From positions 62,001 to 126,000 of the forward strand of contig JAGCCX010000005.1 in NCBI GenBank assembly GCA_017651465.1: a DNA stretch of 64,000 nucleotides, given 5' to 3'. Source of the stretch: Bacteroidales bacterium (GTDB taxonomy: Bacteria > Bacteroidota > Bacteroidia > Bacteroidales > UBA932). The notes beneath the pieces are model-generated. The model saw only the letters and a program-made list of their open reading frames with translations. It did no database searches and was not told the DNA's origin. Shown in pieces: positions 43,973-52,855 of the stretch; the first letter of the stretch is position 1, and every line of letters starts with the position of its first letter. The translations under genes and the position numbers were made by a program.

Positions 43973-45861
43973 GCCCTCTCCGGCTCCGATGAGAGCCGAC
44001 ACAGCGGGAGGAAGCCTCCGGGCTCCGGCAAGAGTCTTTTTACGGGTAGGAGTCTTGATCTTTTCGTGACCGGACGGATGGCCGGAATAATCCCCGAAGC
44101 CGTTATCGTAGATCAGCGCTATGCCGAGTTTCTCGAATACCAGATACCCTTCGGAGGCATAGTCGAGGCAGGGCTCCACGCCGAGTGTGCGCAGGTAGCT
44201 GCCATCCTCTTCGTACAGGGCGATCACTATCACAAACGCGCGCTCGCTGCCGAACATATCGTCTTTGGTGCAAGCCGGGTCTTTGGGATCGGGAGCTTCT
44301 TCGAGGCTCAGCATTATAGTGCGGGCGTTATGGGGGCCCCAGTAAATCTCCTCGTCTCCCTCCATATTGAAGTAGGGGTTGCGGATTTTGTCTTCGAAGT
44401 GGCATACGAGCGTCTCCGACAGGCTCAGTTCCACCCCGGAATCGTCGGAACGCACTTTACAGTTGACCGCCTGTCCCATCCTGAACGGATAATGGAACAG
44501 GGGAGAGCGCATAGCCTCGTTGAGCAGTTTTACGCTCCGCAGTTCGGGGGCAGGGCGGGGAAGATATGAGGTGATGCCTGCATTCTCGCCTTCGCGTATC
44601 TGCTCGCAGCGCCTCACCGCGCCGGAGGGGTCGTACATACGCCCCACATCGTAGCTACGGAGTCCGAGGGCGGAGTAAATGTCGCTGCGGTCGATCTGCT
44701 TGTATCCCGACAGGGAGAGAGAGAATGAGGGAATTGCAGGGATGTTGATGTCTTTAAGGGCGATCCAGGTCTCGGCACCCTCGGCGTTGTAGATGTATCC
44801 GTCGGAGCACTCGGCCTCGAGCCAGCCCCAGCGCGACACTTCCTGCACGAAGCGTCCGTCCCTTTCGTAGAGTATGGCCTTGATAGTGTAGTAGTTGCCA
44901 TCGGTGTCGGGATCGAGCATCGAGCCCGGGAGCCCCTTGTCGTCAAGGCAAGGCTCCAACCTCACAAAGCGTCCGTAACCCCAGTCGAGCCTCAGGTCGG
45001 AGCAGACGGCGTTCCGCGAGCGGCTGTCGCGCCCCATATCGACCAGCTTGAGGTTGTTGCTGTGCAGCCTGGCACCTATGGGCCCCACTCTCCACGCCGC
45101 AGCCCTTACCGGGTCTCCTGCAGGTTCGTAGGGAGCCACGTAGCCGGGATAGGCGTATTCGTTGCTCTTGAACATACGGGCGTCGTAAACGCAGGTGGTG
45201 AAATCGGAAGTGAGCACTTCGAGCGAGGAACCGCTGGCGGAGATGGCCAGGTTGTCGAAGGGGAGCAGGGTCTTGGAATTGGAGTCGATGACCCCCAGCA
45301 GGCCGTTGTAGGCCGATTTTGCTATGCCGCGGCCGTTTCTCCACGAGGGCGCCGAAGCAAACTGGGGCTCGAAGATTTCTTTGCCCTCTACGTTGTACAC
45401 GCCCCACATAGGCTTGAGTCCGCTGCGCTGGGTCTGCACATATCGCTCGGCCATAATGAGGCCCTCGTTGCGCGCGATGCTTATGGCCAGGCATTCCGCG
45501 GGAATGACCATCTGTCCTGCTTGGTTGGCAACGCCGCGCAGCTTGGTCTTGCCATCTTTGCGCATAACCTCGCACAGGCCGGTCTTGTCGAATTTGTCGA
45601 TGTTGTCCCACTCGGGTTTGAGAATCCAGGCGCCGCTCTCGTCGATTAGGCCCTTGAGCCCCTGCACTTCCACGAGGGCATAGCCGCCGCTGAAACGCTT
45701 GGCCGCACTGAAGCTGGGCGGAATGACCCAGTTCTTGCTCTTGTCTTGATAGCCGAAGAGCTTGGTGTCGCGGTCTTTGACCGGTTTAAGGTCCTGTCCT
45801 GCAGCCGTTACGCAGATGCAGGCGAGGCAGAAGCCCAAAATTATGCTGCGAAGTTTCATAT

Positions 45862-46356
45862 CTATTGTGCGTTGATGTCGTCTGGTAAAATTGTGACTTC
45901 CGTACCCACTTTTACGCGCGCCTTAAGGTCGGTGATATCGTCGTTGGTGAGGCGTATGCACCCCTCGGTGGCCCTTGTGCCTATCGATTCGGGCAGATGC
46001 GTCCCGTGAATGCCGATGTCGTTGAATCCCGGCACGTCGAGGCGCAGGAACCAGGGGCCGTAGGCTCCGCGGATAGGTCCTTTGCCGTCGCCAAAATCGT
46101 GGCTCAGGCCGCGGGCGTTGAGGAGCTGGTTGATTTTGAAAGTACCCTCGGGGGTCTTGTTGTCGCCTTTACGGATTTTGGGGCCGTAGTACTTGGAGCA
46201 AGCTATGCGGTAGGTCTTGACGGCGGTGCTGTCGGTATCGTAAAGGGTGAGGGTAAGTTGCTGTTTGTCAATGATGATGTATGGCTCTCCGGGGCCGCTC
46301 CCGAGGGCCGCTGCGCCCGGAAGCAACATCAGTAACGAAATGATCAATGCTTTCAT
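45862..46356 (-). CDS. L,D-transpeptidase (YkuD family)
   Basis: A 164-residue exported protein with a signal peptide (about 1-20). The YkuD domain covers most of the rest, and the active site is HGTHLPESIGTRATEGCIRL, with the catalytic cysteine in the expected H-x(n)-S-x-G-C-[IV]-R/H-like form, here with TEGCIR. It should make or edit 3-3 links, or attach proteins, in peptidoglycan. The ATG at 46356 is chosen over an upstream TTG at 46365, which lies inside the -7 box. The -7 box is 6 nt from the start, so the mRNA is predicted to be leaderless. The WG-repeat gene follows. Confidence 0.9.
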   Translation of the reverse strand: MKALIISLLMLLPGAAALGSGPGEPYIIIDKQQLTLTLYDTDSTAVKTYRIACSKYYGPKIRKGDNKTPEGTFKINQLLNARGLSHDFGDGKGPIRGAYGPWFLRLDVPGFNDIGIHGTHLPESIGTRATEGCIRLTNDDITDLKARVKVGTEVTILPDDINAQ

Positions 46357-46362
46357 ACAAGG

Positions 46363-46370
46363 CAAATATA
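46363..46370 (-). promoter_or_regulatory. -7 box 6 nt before the L,D-transpeptidase start
   Basis: TATATTTG on the minus strand fits TAnnTTTG. Only 6 nt lie between it and the ATG at 46356. No TTTG is found at the -33 position. Confidence 0.6.
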
Positions 46371-46378
46371 GTAAAAAA

Positions 46379-46455
46379 ATGGTAGTCGGCTTACCCGACG
46401 GAAAAAAGCCTCCGTCCCCTGGGGGTGCAGGGGGATGGTAGTCGGGTTACCCGAC
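46379..46455. repeat. Two 21-bp hairpin repeats 56 bp apart
   Basis: A 21-bp sequence beginning ATGGTAGTCGG and ending TTACCCGAC occurs at 46379-46399 and 46435-46455 with one mismatch. Each copy contains a hairpin (GTCGG/CCGAC; the second is GTCGGG-TTA-CCCGAC). A GC-rich stretch with GGGGG runs between them. It is noncoding and lies between the L,D-transpeptidase promoter and the terminator of tRNA-Pro. Confidence 0.6.
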
Positions 46456-46492
46456 AAAAATAGCTCCAGAAAAACTGGAGCTATTTTTGTCG
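46452..46492 (-). terminator. Intrinsic terminator after tRNA-Pro
   Basis: An 18-bp perfect stem (46452-46469 with 46475-46492) with a 5-nt A loop. On the minus strand the upstream arm includes the last bases of the tRNA acceptor, and the descending arm ends in TTTTTGTCG. Confidence 0.75.
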
Positions 46493-46563
46493 GGATGATC
46501 CGACTCGAACGGACGACCCCCACGTCCCGAACGTGGTGCGCTAGCCAACTGCGCTACATCCCG
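46490..46563 (-). tRNA. tRNA-Pro (CGG)
   Basis: The minus strand folds as a cloverleaf: acceptor CGGGATG/CATCCCG, anticodon stem CCACG/CGTGG with loop TTCGGGA and anticodon CGG, and T-arm with GTTCGAG. C at position 1 is usual for tRNA-Pro. CCA is not encoded. No promoter is seen directly upstream, so it is probably co-transcribed with rpsT. Confidence 0.93.
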
Positions 46564-46576
46564 TTTCCCGAAAAAT

Positions 46577-46599
46577 AAGACGCGTCGGGAACGCGTCTT
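46577..46599 (-). terminator. Hairpin after rpsT
   Basis: A 9-bp perfect stem (46577-46585 with 46591-46599) with a 5-nt loop, followed on the minus strand by TTATTTTT. It may end part of the rpsT transcript or mark a processing site before tRNA-Pro. Confidence 0.65.
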
Positions 46600-46607
46600 T
46601 TAGAGTC

Positions 46608-46862
46608 TTAAGAGAGCTTGTTGATGTAAACTTGAATACCGCTCTTGAGATTGGAAGCCTTGTTCTTGTGGATGACTCCGATCTTTGCGAGTTTGTCGAT
46701 CATCGCGTACACCTTGGGGGCGTTCTTTTCGGCCTCGGCCTTATCGGTGGTGTTGCGGATGTCGCGGATAGCGTTACGTGTGGTGCGTGCATAATACCTG
46801 TTATGCAGGCGGTGCCTTTCGCTCTGGCGATCGGCTTTCTTAGCTGAAGCTGTATTTGCCAT
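46608..46862 (-). CDS. rpsT: 30S ribosomal protein S20
   Basis: An 84-residue basic protein with MANTASAKKADRQ at the N-terminus and the three-helix S20 layout, with KNKASNLKSGIQVYINKL at the end. S20 binds 16S rRNA early in 30S assembly. The start codon is only 20 nt after the tRNA-Glu CCA, and tRNA-Pro follows 45 nt downstream, so the three genes may be one transcript. The size is typical. Confidence 0.96.
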   Translation of the reverse strand: MANTASAKKADRQSERHRLHNRYYARTTRNAIRDIRNTTDKAEAEKNAPKVYAMIDKLAKIGVIHKNKASNLKSGIQVYINKLS

Positions 46863-46881
46863 TGTCTTTATTTTTAATATT

Positions 46882-46956
46882 TGGTAGTGGGTAGGAGAAT
46901 CGAACTCCTATTGCAAGAATGAAAATCTTGAGTACTAGCCGTTATACGAACCCACC
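46882..46956 (-). tRNA. tRNA-Glu (TTC), CCA encoded
   Basis: The minus strand forms a cloverleaf with anticodon stem CAAGA/TCTTG and loop TTTTCAT, so anticodon TTC. The acceptor ends with an encoded CCA (46882-46884). The first acceptor pair would be G-U. It is upstream of rpsT. Confidence 0.93.
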
Positions 46957-46994
46957 AGACACAAAAACTGTCCGCTTGCGCGGAATAGGGACTG

Positions 46995-47025
46995 CAAAGG
47001 TAGAAAATTATTTTTATTCTACAAA
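46995..47025 (-). promoter_or_regulatory. Promoter of the tRNA-Glu, rpsT transcript
   Basis: On the minus strand TTTG (47022-47025), 19 nt, then TACCTTTG (46995-47002) is an exact-consensus promoter. It lies about 35 nt before tRNA-Glu and overlaps the 3' end of the propeller-like gene. Confidence 0.85.
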
Positions 47026-47982
47026 ACTTTTTTTCGGCATCGAAAGCTTGTAGATAATCGGTTTGCCCTGGCCGCGTTTGGGGCTGGTATTGGTGTTGAC
47101 ATACAGCCAGCCGTCGTGAATCACAAGGTCTTCCATCTCGTAGGGAATCTCCTCGTTGAGGTTGTATTTTGCCGTTATGGTGCCGCTGTCGGTGTCATAT
47201 ACGCGGATACGCGACGGACGGTTGTCAGGGTCGATAACCCCTACTCCGAAGCAGTAGAATATCTTACCGTCGTACATACAACCCGCCTGGGTGAACCAGG
47301 TCTCATAAGGGAAAATGACTTGCTTGAGCAGGTCATCGACCGTGAGGGTTACCTCCGTCCCCTCCGACAAGGCGGGAATCCTGAACTGATAGGCAATGTA
47401 GAAGTTGTCCTCGGCGCGGAGCGTAACCGCAGGGGTGGTGCGCTGATGGGCGGAGAACACCCACAGGGCTTTGCGCTCGCGGTCGATCAGCCAGCTCGGG
47501 GCGCCGAAGATGGGCTCGTATCCCTTTGCGGCAAAACCGCTGACGTCCAGCTTGATAGTCTGCACCAGGGTGCTTGAAAACTTCTTCCCGCAGCGCTTGA
47601 TGCTCTCCACGAAGCAGGTCCATTCGATGTCGCTGCCCACCTTGCCGTTGGATATGTATAGCAGGGGGAAAGAGCCGCCAGGGGCCTTTTCGATGCCGAA
47701 CTCGGCGTTGTTGGCGTGGTTGTCTTTGCCCGACGAGGCCAGTTCGAAGCCGGCTATGGGGTAGGGATTGCGTTTCTTGAAGTCATATACGTTTACGTGG
47801 CCGCCGTCTTCGAGGCTGAAGATGTAGCGTTTGTGAATCTCCAGGCCTTGCTGGGCCCGCCCCCGGCCTTCCTTGACCAGAAACTCCGAGCACTCGGGCT
47901 CTATCTGCAGGCCTCCGAAATTTTGGGCCGCCGCCGCTGCGGCCGCAACCAGGCAGGCCGCCGTCAACAATAATCTTTTCAT
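47014..47982 (-). CDS. Secreted propeller-like protein of unknown function
   Basis: A 322-residue protein with a signal peptide (about 1-19, AAAAQ). The body has repeated strand pairs such as YIFSLEDGGHVNVYDF, KIFYCFGVGVIDPDN, SRIRVYDTDSGTITAKY and LVIHDGWLYVNT, which fit a beta-propeller, and it may resemble glutaminyl-cyclotransferase-like or NHL-type proteins. No catalytic motif is seen. It is the last gene of an operon behind a sodium symporter, a phosphoesterase and an FAD oxidoreductase, with its start overlapping the symporter stop by 1 nt. It may bind or process the same substrate. The function is not known. Confidence 0.65.
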   Translation of the reverse strand: MKRLLLTAACLVAAAAAAAQNFGGLQIEPECSEFLVKEGRGRAQQGLEIHKRYIFSLEDGGHVNVYDFKKRNPYPIAGFELASSGKDNHANNAEFGIEKAPGGSFPLLYISNGKVGSDIEWTCFVESIKRCGKKFSSTLVQTIKLDVSGFAAKGYEPIFGAPSWLIDRERKALWVFSAHQRTTPAVTLRAEDNFYIAYQFRIPALSEGTEVTLTVDDLLKQVIFPYETWFTQAGCMYDGKIFYCFGVGVIDPDNRPSRIRVYDTDSGTITAKYNLNEEIPYEMEDLVIHDGWLYVNTNTSPKRGQGKPIIYKLSMPKKSFVE

Positions 47983-49757
47983 TATTTTCTTTTCCTGATT
48001 ATCCTATAAATGACATAAACTCCTATGAATAAGGCTATTGCGGCAATAAAGCCAATCACTGTACCCTTGACGGCGAGCGTTTTTGGGTCTCCGGCGAGCA
48101 GCAGACCGGTAAGTAGCAGGGCTATAGTGCCGATGGTACAGCAGAAGCAGGTAAGGGCGAGGGAAGAATACTTACGCGTCGCCTCCTTGACCTCGGGGCC
48201 GGGAGCCTTTTGAGCGTCGGGGTCAACATAGGCCTCTATGGCCTCGTGCCCGCCGTTGGTGATACCCTTCATCTTGCACCACAGCTCCATAACCGACAGT
48301 ATGACCACCGGCACCAGGCAGCCCGACACCGACTCTATCAGGCTCGGACTCATCACCGACTCGGGGATAGTAAAGCGCGCCGTGAATCCCAGGGCCCACG
48401 AAATCAGCATCGCCACAACCAGCCTCCCTCCGCTCAGACGCTTGGAGAACAGCCCCCAGATGGAAGGTATGTAGAGCGGACACAGCACCATAGTGATGAC
48501 CATTACCACCACTTTCTCGGCCCCGCCCGCCAGCGGCACCAGCATCGCGGCGCCTATGATGAACAGGCCGAAAACCAGCGTAAAGATGCGCCCCGCGCGG
48601 ATGCGCTGCTTCTCGGACGCTCCGGCGTTGCCCTTGCGGCGCCCCCAAATCTCGTAGGTGAACACGTTCGCATACACGTTGAGCGTGCCCGACACATTGC
48701 TCAGGGTGGCCGAGAGCATAGCGGCGAGCATCATTCCCACCATACCCGCCATCAGCACCGTCTTGCTCATATTCACGTAGGCGCTCTCGCCAAGGCGCGT
48801 CATAGCGGCGGGATCTGCATCCATCCCCGGCCCCGGAACCAGCAAGCGGTACATCATCGTGGGCAGGTACCAGATAAGGGGAGTAAGAATGTACAGTATG
48901 CCTATCAGCGCCGTGCTCCTTCGGGCATCCTTGACGGTGGGCACGCTGATGTATCGCTGCACGAAAGGCCAGTCTCCGCCTATCATCGCCACGTGCAGGC
49001 ACATCCACAGCACCAGCCATATCCAGCTGTAGGTGGGGGAGGTAGGGGAGAAGAAGCCCGGTATCTCGCTTGCCCGGCTGATGAAGCTGCCCGCACCGCC
49101 CACGGCATTCAGCGAGAGCGGCACCATAAACACCACCACGCTCAGCAGCACGCCGAACTGGATGAAGTCGGTCATCAGCACGGCAGGGAAGCCTCCGGCG
49201 ATGGTGTACGCCAGGGTGATTCCGCCCAGGAATGCCAGCGCCCACCAGATGCTGAGGTTGCCGGCGGCCGAGTCGCCAGGGAGCCCCGTGGATGCAAAGA
49301 TGCTGCCCTCAGGGACCTGGATCAGGGCGCAGGTCACCACCGCCACCGCATACAGGGCCACGGCTGTGTGCAGGCCCCGGCCCACTATACCCGCCACGGT
49401 GTAGAAGCGCAGCGTGCCGTGTCCGAAGCGGACCGTCAGGTATTCGCCGGGCGATTTTATTTTGAGCCTGCGCCAACGGCCTGCTATCCAACGGCTTACG
49501 ATAAGCGACGAGAAGCCCAGCATAATGGCCGTCATCACCGCCACCAGGCCGGACTTATATGCCACTCCGCCCCAGACCACGAAGGTGCTGGCGGAGAAAA
49601 TCGTCATATAGGAAGAAACGCCGGAGAGCCACCACGAGGAGTTCCGCCCGGCGATGAACATATCCTCGGAGTTCTTGATGCGGCGGCCCATCAGCAGGCT
49701 GACTCCTACCAGGCCGGCAAAGTAGATAAGGATGACAACGAGGTCGAGGGTTCCCAT
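47982..49757 (-). CDS. Sodium:solute symporter (SSS family)
   Basis: A 591-residue inner-membrane transporter with about 13-14 spans. GRRIKNSEDMFIAGRNSSWWLSG-like text near residue 25-45 and the FSASTFVVWGG segment (about 55-65) are typical of the SSS family, which uses the sodium gradient to import sugars, inositols, sialic acid, amino acids or vitamins. The position between a phosphoesterase and a propeller-like protein suggests import of a product made outside the cell. It starts 3 nt after the phosphoesterase stop codon. The substrate is unknown. Confidence 0.88.
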   Translation of the reverse strand: MGTLDLVVILIYFAGLVGVSLLMGRRIKNSEDMFIAGRNSSWWLSGVSSYMTIFSASTFVVWGGVAYKSGLVAVMTAIMLGFSSLIVSRWIAGRWRRLKIKSPGEYLTVRFGHGTLRFYTVAGIVGRGLHTAVALYAVAVVTCALIQVPEGSIFASTGLPGDSAAGNLSIWWALAFLGGITLAYTIAGGFPAVLMTDFIQFGVLLSVVVFMVPLSLNAVGGAGSFISRASEIPGFFSPTSPTYSWIWLVLWMCLHVAMIGGDWPFVQRYISVPTVKDARRSTALIGILYILTPLIWYLPTMMYRLLVPGPGMDADPAAMTRLGESAYVNMSKTVLMAGMVGMMLAAMLSATLSNVSGTLNVYANVFTYEIWGRRKGNAGASEKQRIRAGRIFTLVFGLFIIGAAMLVPLAGGAEKVVVMVITMVLCPLYIPSIWGLFSKRLSGGRLVVAMLISWALGFTARFTIPESVMSPSLIESVSGCLVPVVILSVMELWCKMKGITNGGHEAIEAYVDPDAQKAPGPEVKEATRKYSSLALTCFCCTIGTIALLLTGLLLAGDPKTLAVKGTVIGFIAAIALFIGVYVIYRIIRKRK

Positions 49758-49760
49758 ATA

Positions 49761-51470
49761 CTAGCGCATCAGTTTGCCGAAGGGCTTGGGACGCTCCACC
49801 ACCTGGGTGTACTCGTGCCCGAAACTGTCGGTGACCTTTACCGTTATGGTGCTGGTGGGGGATGATGCTTTGGCCCAGAAGTAGTGCGGCTTGCCCCCCG
49901 GCTCGTTGTATTTTTCCGGCCAGCGGTTCTTGGAGTTGTCGTCCCACGAGGCCTTGGGCAGATAGTAATCGAGCGTGAACTGGGGATTCTCCGCCTTGCG
50001 GTGCACCACGGGAAGCTCCGTGCCGTTCTCGCTCACGCTTATCCTCCACTTGCTCTCCCACGCCCACACGTTGATTAGCAGCATGTTGTCTTCGATTTTG
50101 CTGAAGTCGGTGCGCTTGTCGTAGTGCTTGAGCATAGCCTGCACGGCGCCGTCGTTGCGGTAGTAGTCGCGTACGGCATTCATATCGAACACCCTGAACT
50201 GAGCCCCGGCGCCGTCGTCCAGCGACACGAAATACCATTCCATATCCTCGCCGCGGAAAGGAAATACCTCAAACCCTGCGGGGCCGCCGTCGGGGCTGAG
50301 GGTCAGGCCTCCGTGGGCTGCGGTCTGCCACCAGCATCCGCACACTCCCGAGATGTTATGCTCCACTATATTGGAGATGTTGGGATAGGTGGAAGAGTCG
50401 TCAGAGCCGTAGCAGAGCATATTCTGGTGGGAGTGACCCGATATGAAGTGCACGTCGCTGAAGTCTTTGAACAGGGCGGTGAACTCGTTGAACAGCTCCT
50501 CGGCCCTGCCGCCGCTGTCCTGGAAGTGCTGTATGATTTGATTGCCCGTAAAGCCGCCCTTATACCGCATCATAGGGCTGTGGAACGCCACCACGAGCGG
50601 AGCGTTTTTGTCGCTCACCAGGGCAAGGTCCTTTTTCATCCATTCTATCTGATCGGGGGTCACATAGTGGTCGTGGTCACGCTTGCCGGTAATGCCCTCG
50701 TAGGTGTCTATGCGCCCCTCGCTGTTGAGGTACACGATATTGTCGAGCACAACGTAATGTATGCCGCCAAGGTTGAAGGAGTAGTGGGTGGGACCCATAG
50801 AGCGGCGGTAGCGTTCGGCCGCATTGAAGTCGATGTCGCCCTCGCGCGGGATGCCTCCGTCGTTGTCGTGGTTGCCCATCACGTGAAACATAGGCACGGG
50901 GAAGTTGCACTTCTCCAGCGTCTTGGGGAAGTTCTCTATCGAGTAACCGTATTCATACCAGTAGCGGTCGTAGGAGCTGTCGCCGCAGTTGAGGCAATAC
51001 ACGGGGCCGTTGAGGCGGGCCTTCTCGACCTCCTCGTTGAAACGGGGCATAAAGGTCTCGATGAACTGCCTTTCGTCGTCGAACAGGTTGGCCAGATGGA
51101 TGTCGGAGATAGCTATGAGGGTGTAGTTGGTGTTATCCACGCTCCTGAGGCTGAAGTCGTGCCTCTCAGGAGTGTCGGAGGGCTCGCTCAGGCGCTGCCA
51201 GAAATGGGGCATACCGTAAGTTGTCTCCACCTCGGTGCAGGAAGGAATGCTTACCCACACGCTGCCCTCGCGCTTGTCGGACTTGAGGTAATAGAAGCCC
51301 TTTTTGTCGGTGGCGGTGACATTGGCGCCGTCCGAAATAATGACGCCTTTTGCCGGATTTCCGTCTTGGAGCACCTGCCCCCAGATAGTGGTGCCTTTGG
51401 GGAGGCATTTGCTGCCCGCAGGGAGGGTGAAGATGAACAGAATGGCTATCAGGAATAGTTGCCGTTTCAT
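49761..51470 (-). CDS. Calcineurin-like phosphoesterase with N- and C-terminal accessory domains
   Basis: A 569-residue exported protein with a signal peptide (about 1-18). An N-terminal beta-sandwich of the MetallophosN type (about 28-110, IWGQVLQDGNPAKGVIIS) is followed by the metallophosphoesterase core. Metal-binding motifs are SDIH (Asp123, His125), NCGDSSYD, MGNHDND and ISGHSHQN. A MetallophosC-like domain covers about 400-569. The complete set of ligands indicates an active phosphomonoesterase or phosphodiesterase in the periplasm. It lies in an operon with an FAD oxidoreductase and a sodium symporter, 20 nt after the former. It may dephosphorylate the compound the operon takes up. Confidence 0.88.
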   Translation of the reverse strand: MKRQLFLIAILFIFTLPAGSKCLPKGTTIWGQVLQDGNPAKGVIISDGANVTATDKKGFYYLKSDKREGSVWVSIPSCTEVETTYGMPHFWQRLSEPSDTPERHDFSLRSVDNTNYTLIAISDIHLANLFDDERQFIETFMPRFNEEVEKARLNGPVYCLNCGDSSYDRYWYEYGYSIENFPKTLEKCNFPVPMFHVMGNHDNDGGIPREGDIDFNAAERYRRSMGPTHYSFNLGGIHYVVLDNIVYLNSEGRIDTYEGITGKRDHDHYVTPDQIEWMKKDLALVSDKNAPLVVAFHSPMMRYKGGFTGNQIIQHFQDSGGRAEELFNEFTALFKDFSDVHFISGHSHQNMLCYGSDDSSTYPNISNIVEHNISGVCGCWWQTAAHGGLTLSPDGGPAGFEVFPFRGEDMEWYFVSLDDGAGAQFRVFDMNAVRDYYRNDGAVQAMLKHYDKRTDFSKIEDNMLLINVWAWESKWRISVSENGTELPVVHRKAENPQFTLDYYLPKASWDDNSKNRWPEKYNEPGGKPHYFWAKASSPTSTITVKVTDSFGHEYTQVVERPKPFGKLMR

Positions 51471-51490
51471 TTGCCGTGGTATGTAAGTAG

Positions 51491-52816
51491 TTAATAATCT
51501 GTGTTTTCGTTGAGCACTGCGCCCAGGGCCGAGAGGCGCTCCTGCAGTGCATTTACGTCTATGAGGTCAACTCCGCAGGAGGCTTGGGCCGCCAGGGCCG
51601 CCGCAACTCCCGCCGCCTGCCCGGTGCCCATACAGGAGGCCTGCACGCGGAGCGATGCGAAGGCGGTCTTGTCGGCGCTGATGCACCGGCCCGCCACGAG
51701 CAGGTTCCCGAACCCGGGAGAATACAGCGCGCGGTAGGGGACGTATGCCGGAGTCTTGAGGAAGGTGATGTTCTGCGAGGCTCCGTTGGCTACGTGTATG
51801 TCGATGGGGTGAGCCCCGCGGGAGATGCTGTCGGGATAGCGGAAAGCACTCACATATTCCTGAGCGCTGATGGTATGCGCACCGACGATGCGGCGGGTTT
51901 CCCGTATGCCGGCGTGGACCGCCACCGCCGATACGTAGCTGTCTTTGAATTCCACGAAGTGCTCCCGGAGCACCGCGGCCATCTTGAACACCTGCTCGCG
52001 GAGCTCGCATTCGGCGCGGGTGAAATCGCGGTTGGAGCAAGCGTCGGCGGCGGTACGGGTCATATTAACCGTAACCACTCCAGGCTGGAGCGTGGTGCAG
52101 AACCAGGGACCGCCGAACTCGGGTATGCCCCATTCCTCGCGGTGCTCAAGCAGCTCGCTGCGTATCTCTTCGCAGTGGCAGTTGACGCCCTGGCGGTTGT
52201 GATGCATAGCTTTCTGGAGACGGGGTGTGGACGTATCCACGCCGCTGAGCACGAAGTAAGTGGAGAGTGGCTGGAGCGGCTTGCCCTCGTCGGGCTGCAT
52301 AGGCACTCCGGCTGCCGCAGCGAGGTCGCCGTCGCCGGTGCAGTCGATGAAAACCTTGGCGGCAAGGGCCTCGGTGCCGTTTTTGTTGTCGATGAATACG
52401 GCATCCAGGTGGCCGCCGGTGCACCGGCATCCGCAGAGGTAGGAATGCATATAGAGATCCACTCCCGCTTCGAGTACCATACGCTGGCAGCACAGTTTGT
52501 AGAGTTCGGGCTCGAAGGCTACGTTGCCCAGGGGCTTCTCGATGAGCCCTCCGCCCAGGTCCTGAAGGCGCTCGCAGAACTCCCAGGGGATGCCTCCTAT
52601 GACCTTCCTGCCATTGTAGGTGAACACGCTCAACGGGGCCACGATGCCGGCTGTGGCCATACCCCCCAGAAAGCCGTACTGCTCCACCAGGGCCGTGCGG
52701 GCACCGCTGCGCGCAGCCGCGACGGCCGCTATGAATCCGGCGGGGCCGCCTCCGCAAACCACCACGTCGTAACTGGTGGCAAGGGGTGCCTCACGCTCGA
52801 AAATAATAGTACTCAT
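51491..52816 (-). CDS. FAD-dependent oxidoreductase (FAD_oxidored family)
   Basis: A 441-residue protein with a dinucleotide-binding motif at the N-terminus (VVVCGGGPAG, residues 18-27), QYGFLGGMATAG shortly after, and a second FAD contact IDCTGDGDLAA. The C-terminal part has NLLVAGRCISADKTAFASLRVQASCMGTGQAAG. These match FAD_oxidored proteins, common near Bacteroidota sugar and sulfatase loci, where the reaction is usually unknown. No signal peptide is seen. The ATG at 52816 is used; the upstream TTG at 52825 lies in the -7 box. It is divergent from the DUF456 gene with 39 nt between starts. Confidence 0.85.
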   Translation of the reverse strand: MSTIIFEREAPLATSYDVVVCGGGPAGFIAAVAAARSGARTALVEQYGFLGGMATAGIVAPLSVFTYNGRKVIGGIPWEFCERLQDLGGGLIEKPLGNVAFEPELYKLCCQRMVLEAGVDLYMHSYLCGCRCTGGHLDAVFIDNKNGTEALAAKVFIDCTGDGDLAAAAGVPMQPDEGKPLQPLSTYFVLSGVDTSTPRLQKAMHHNRQGVNCHCEEIRSELLEHREEWGIPEFGGPWFCTTLQPGVVTVNMTRTAADACSNRDFTRAECELREQVFKMAAVLREHFVEFKDSYVSAVAVHAGIRETRRIVGAHTISAQEYVSAFRYPDSISRGAHPIDIHVANGASQNITFLKTPAYVPYRALYSPGFGNLLVAGRCISADKTAFASLRVQASCMGTGQAAGVAAALAAQASCGVDLIDVNALQERLSALGAVLNENTDY

Positions 52817-52822
52817 TATCTG

Positions 52823-52830
52823 CAAAAATA
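52823..52830 (-). promoter_or_regulatory. -7 box 6 nt before the FAD oxidoreductase start
   Basis: TATTTTTG on the minus strand fits TAnnTTTG and leaves 6 nt to the ATG at 52816. On the plus strand a one-mismatch box, TAATTTAG (52844-52851), is 4 nt before the DUF456 start. Both promoters would have to share the 39-bp gap. Confidence 0.55.
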
Positions 52831-52855
52831 CGAAATTTATTGCTAATTTAGCGGT

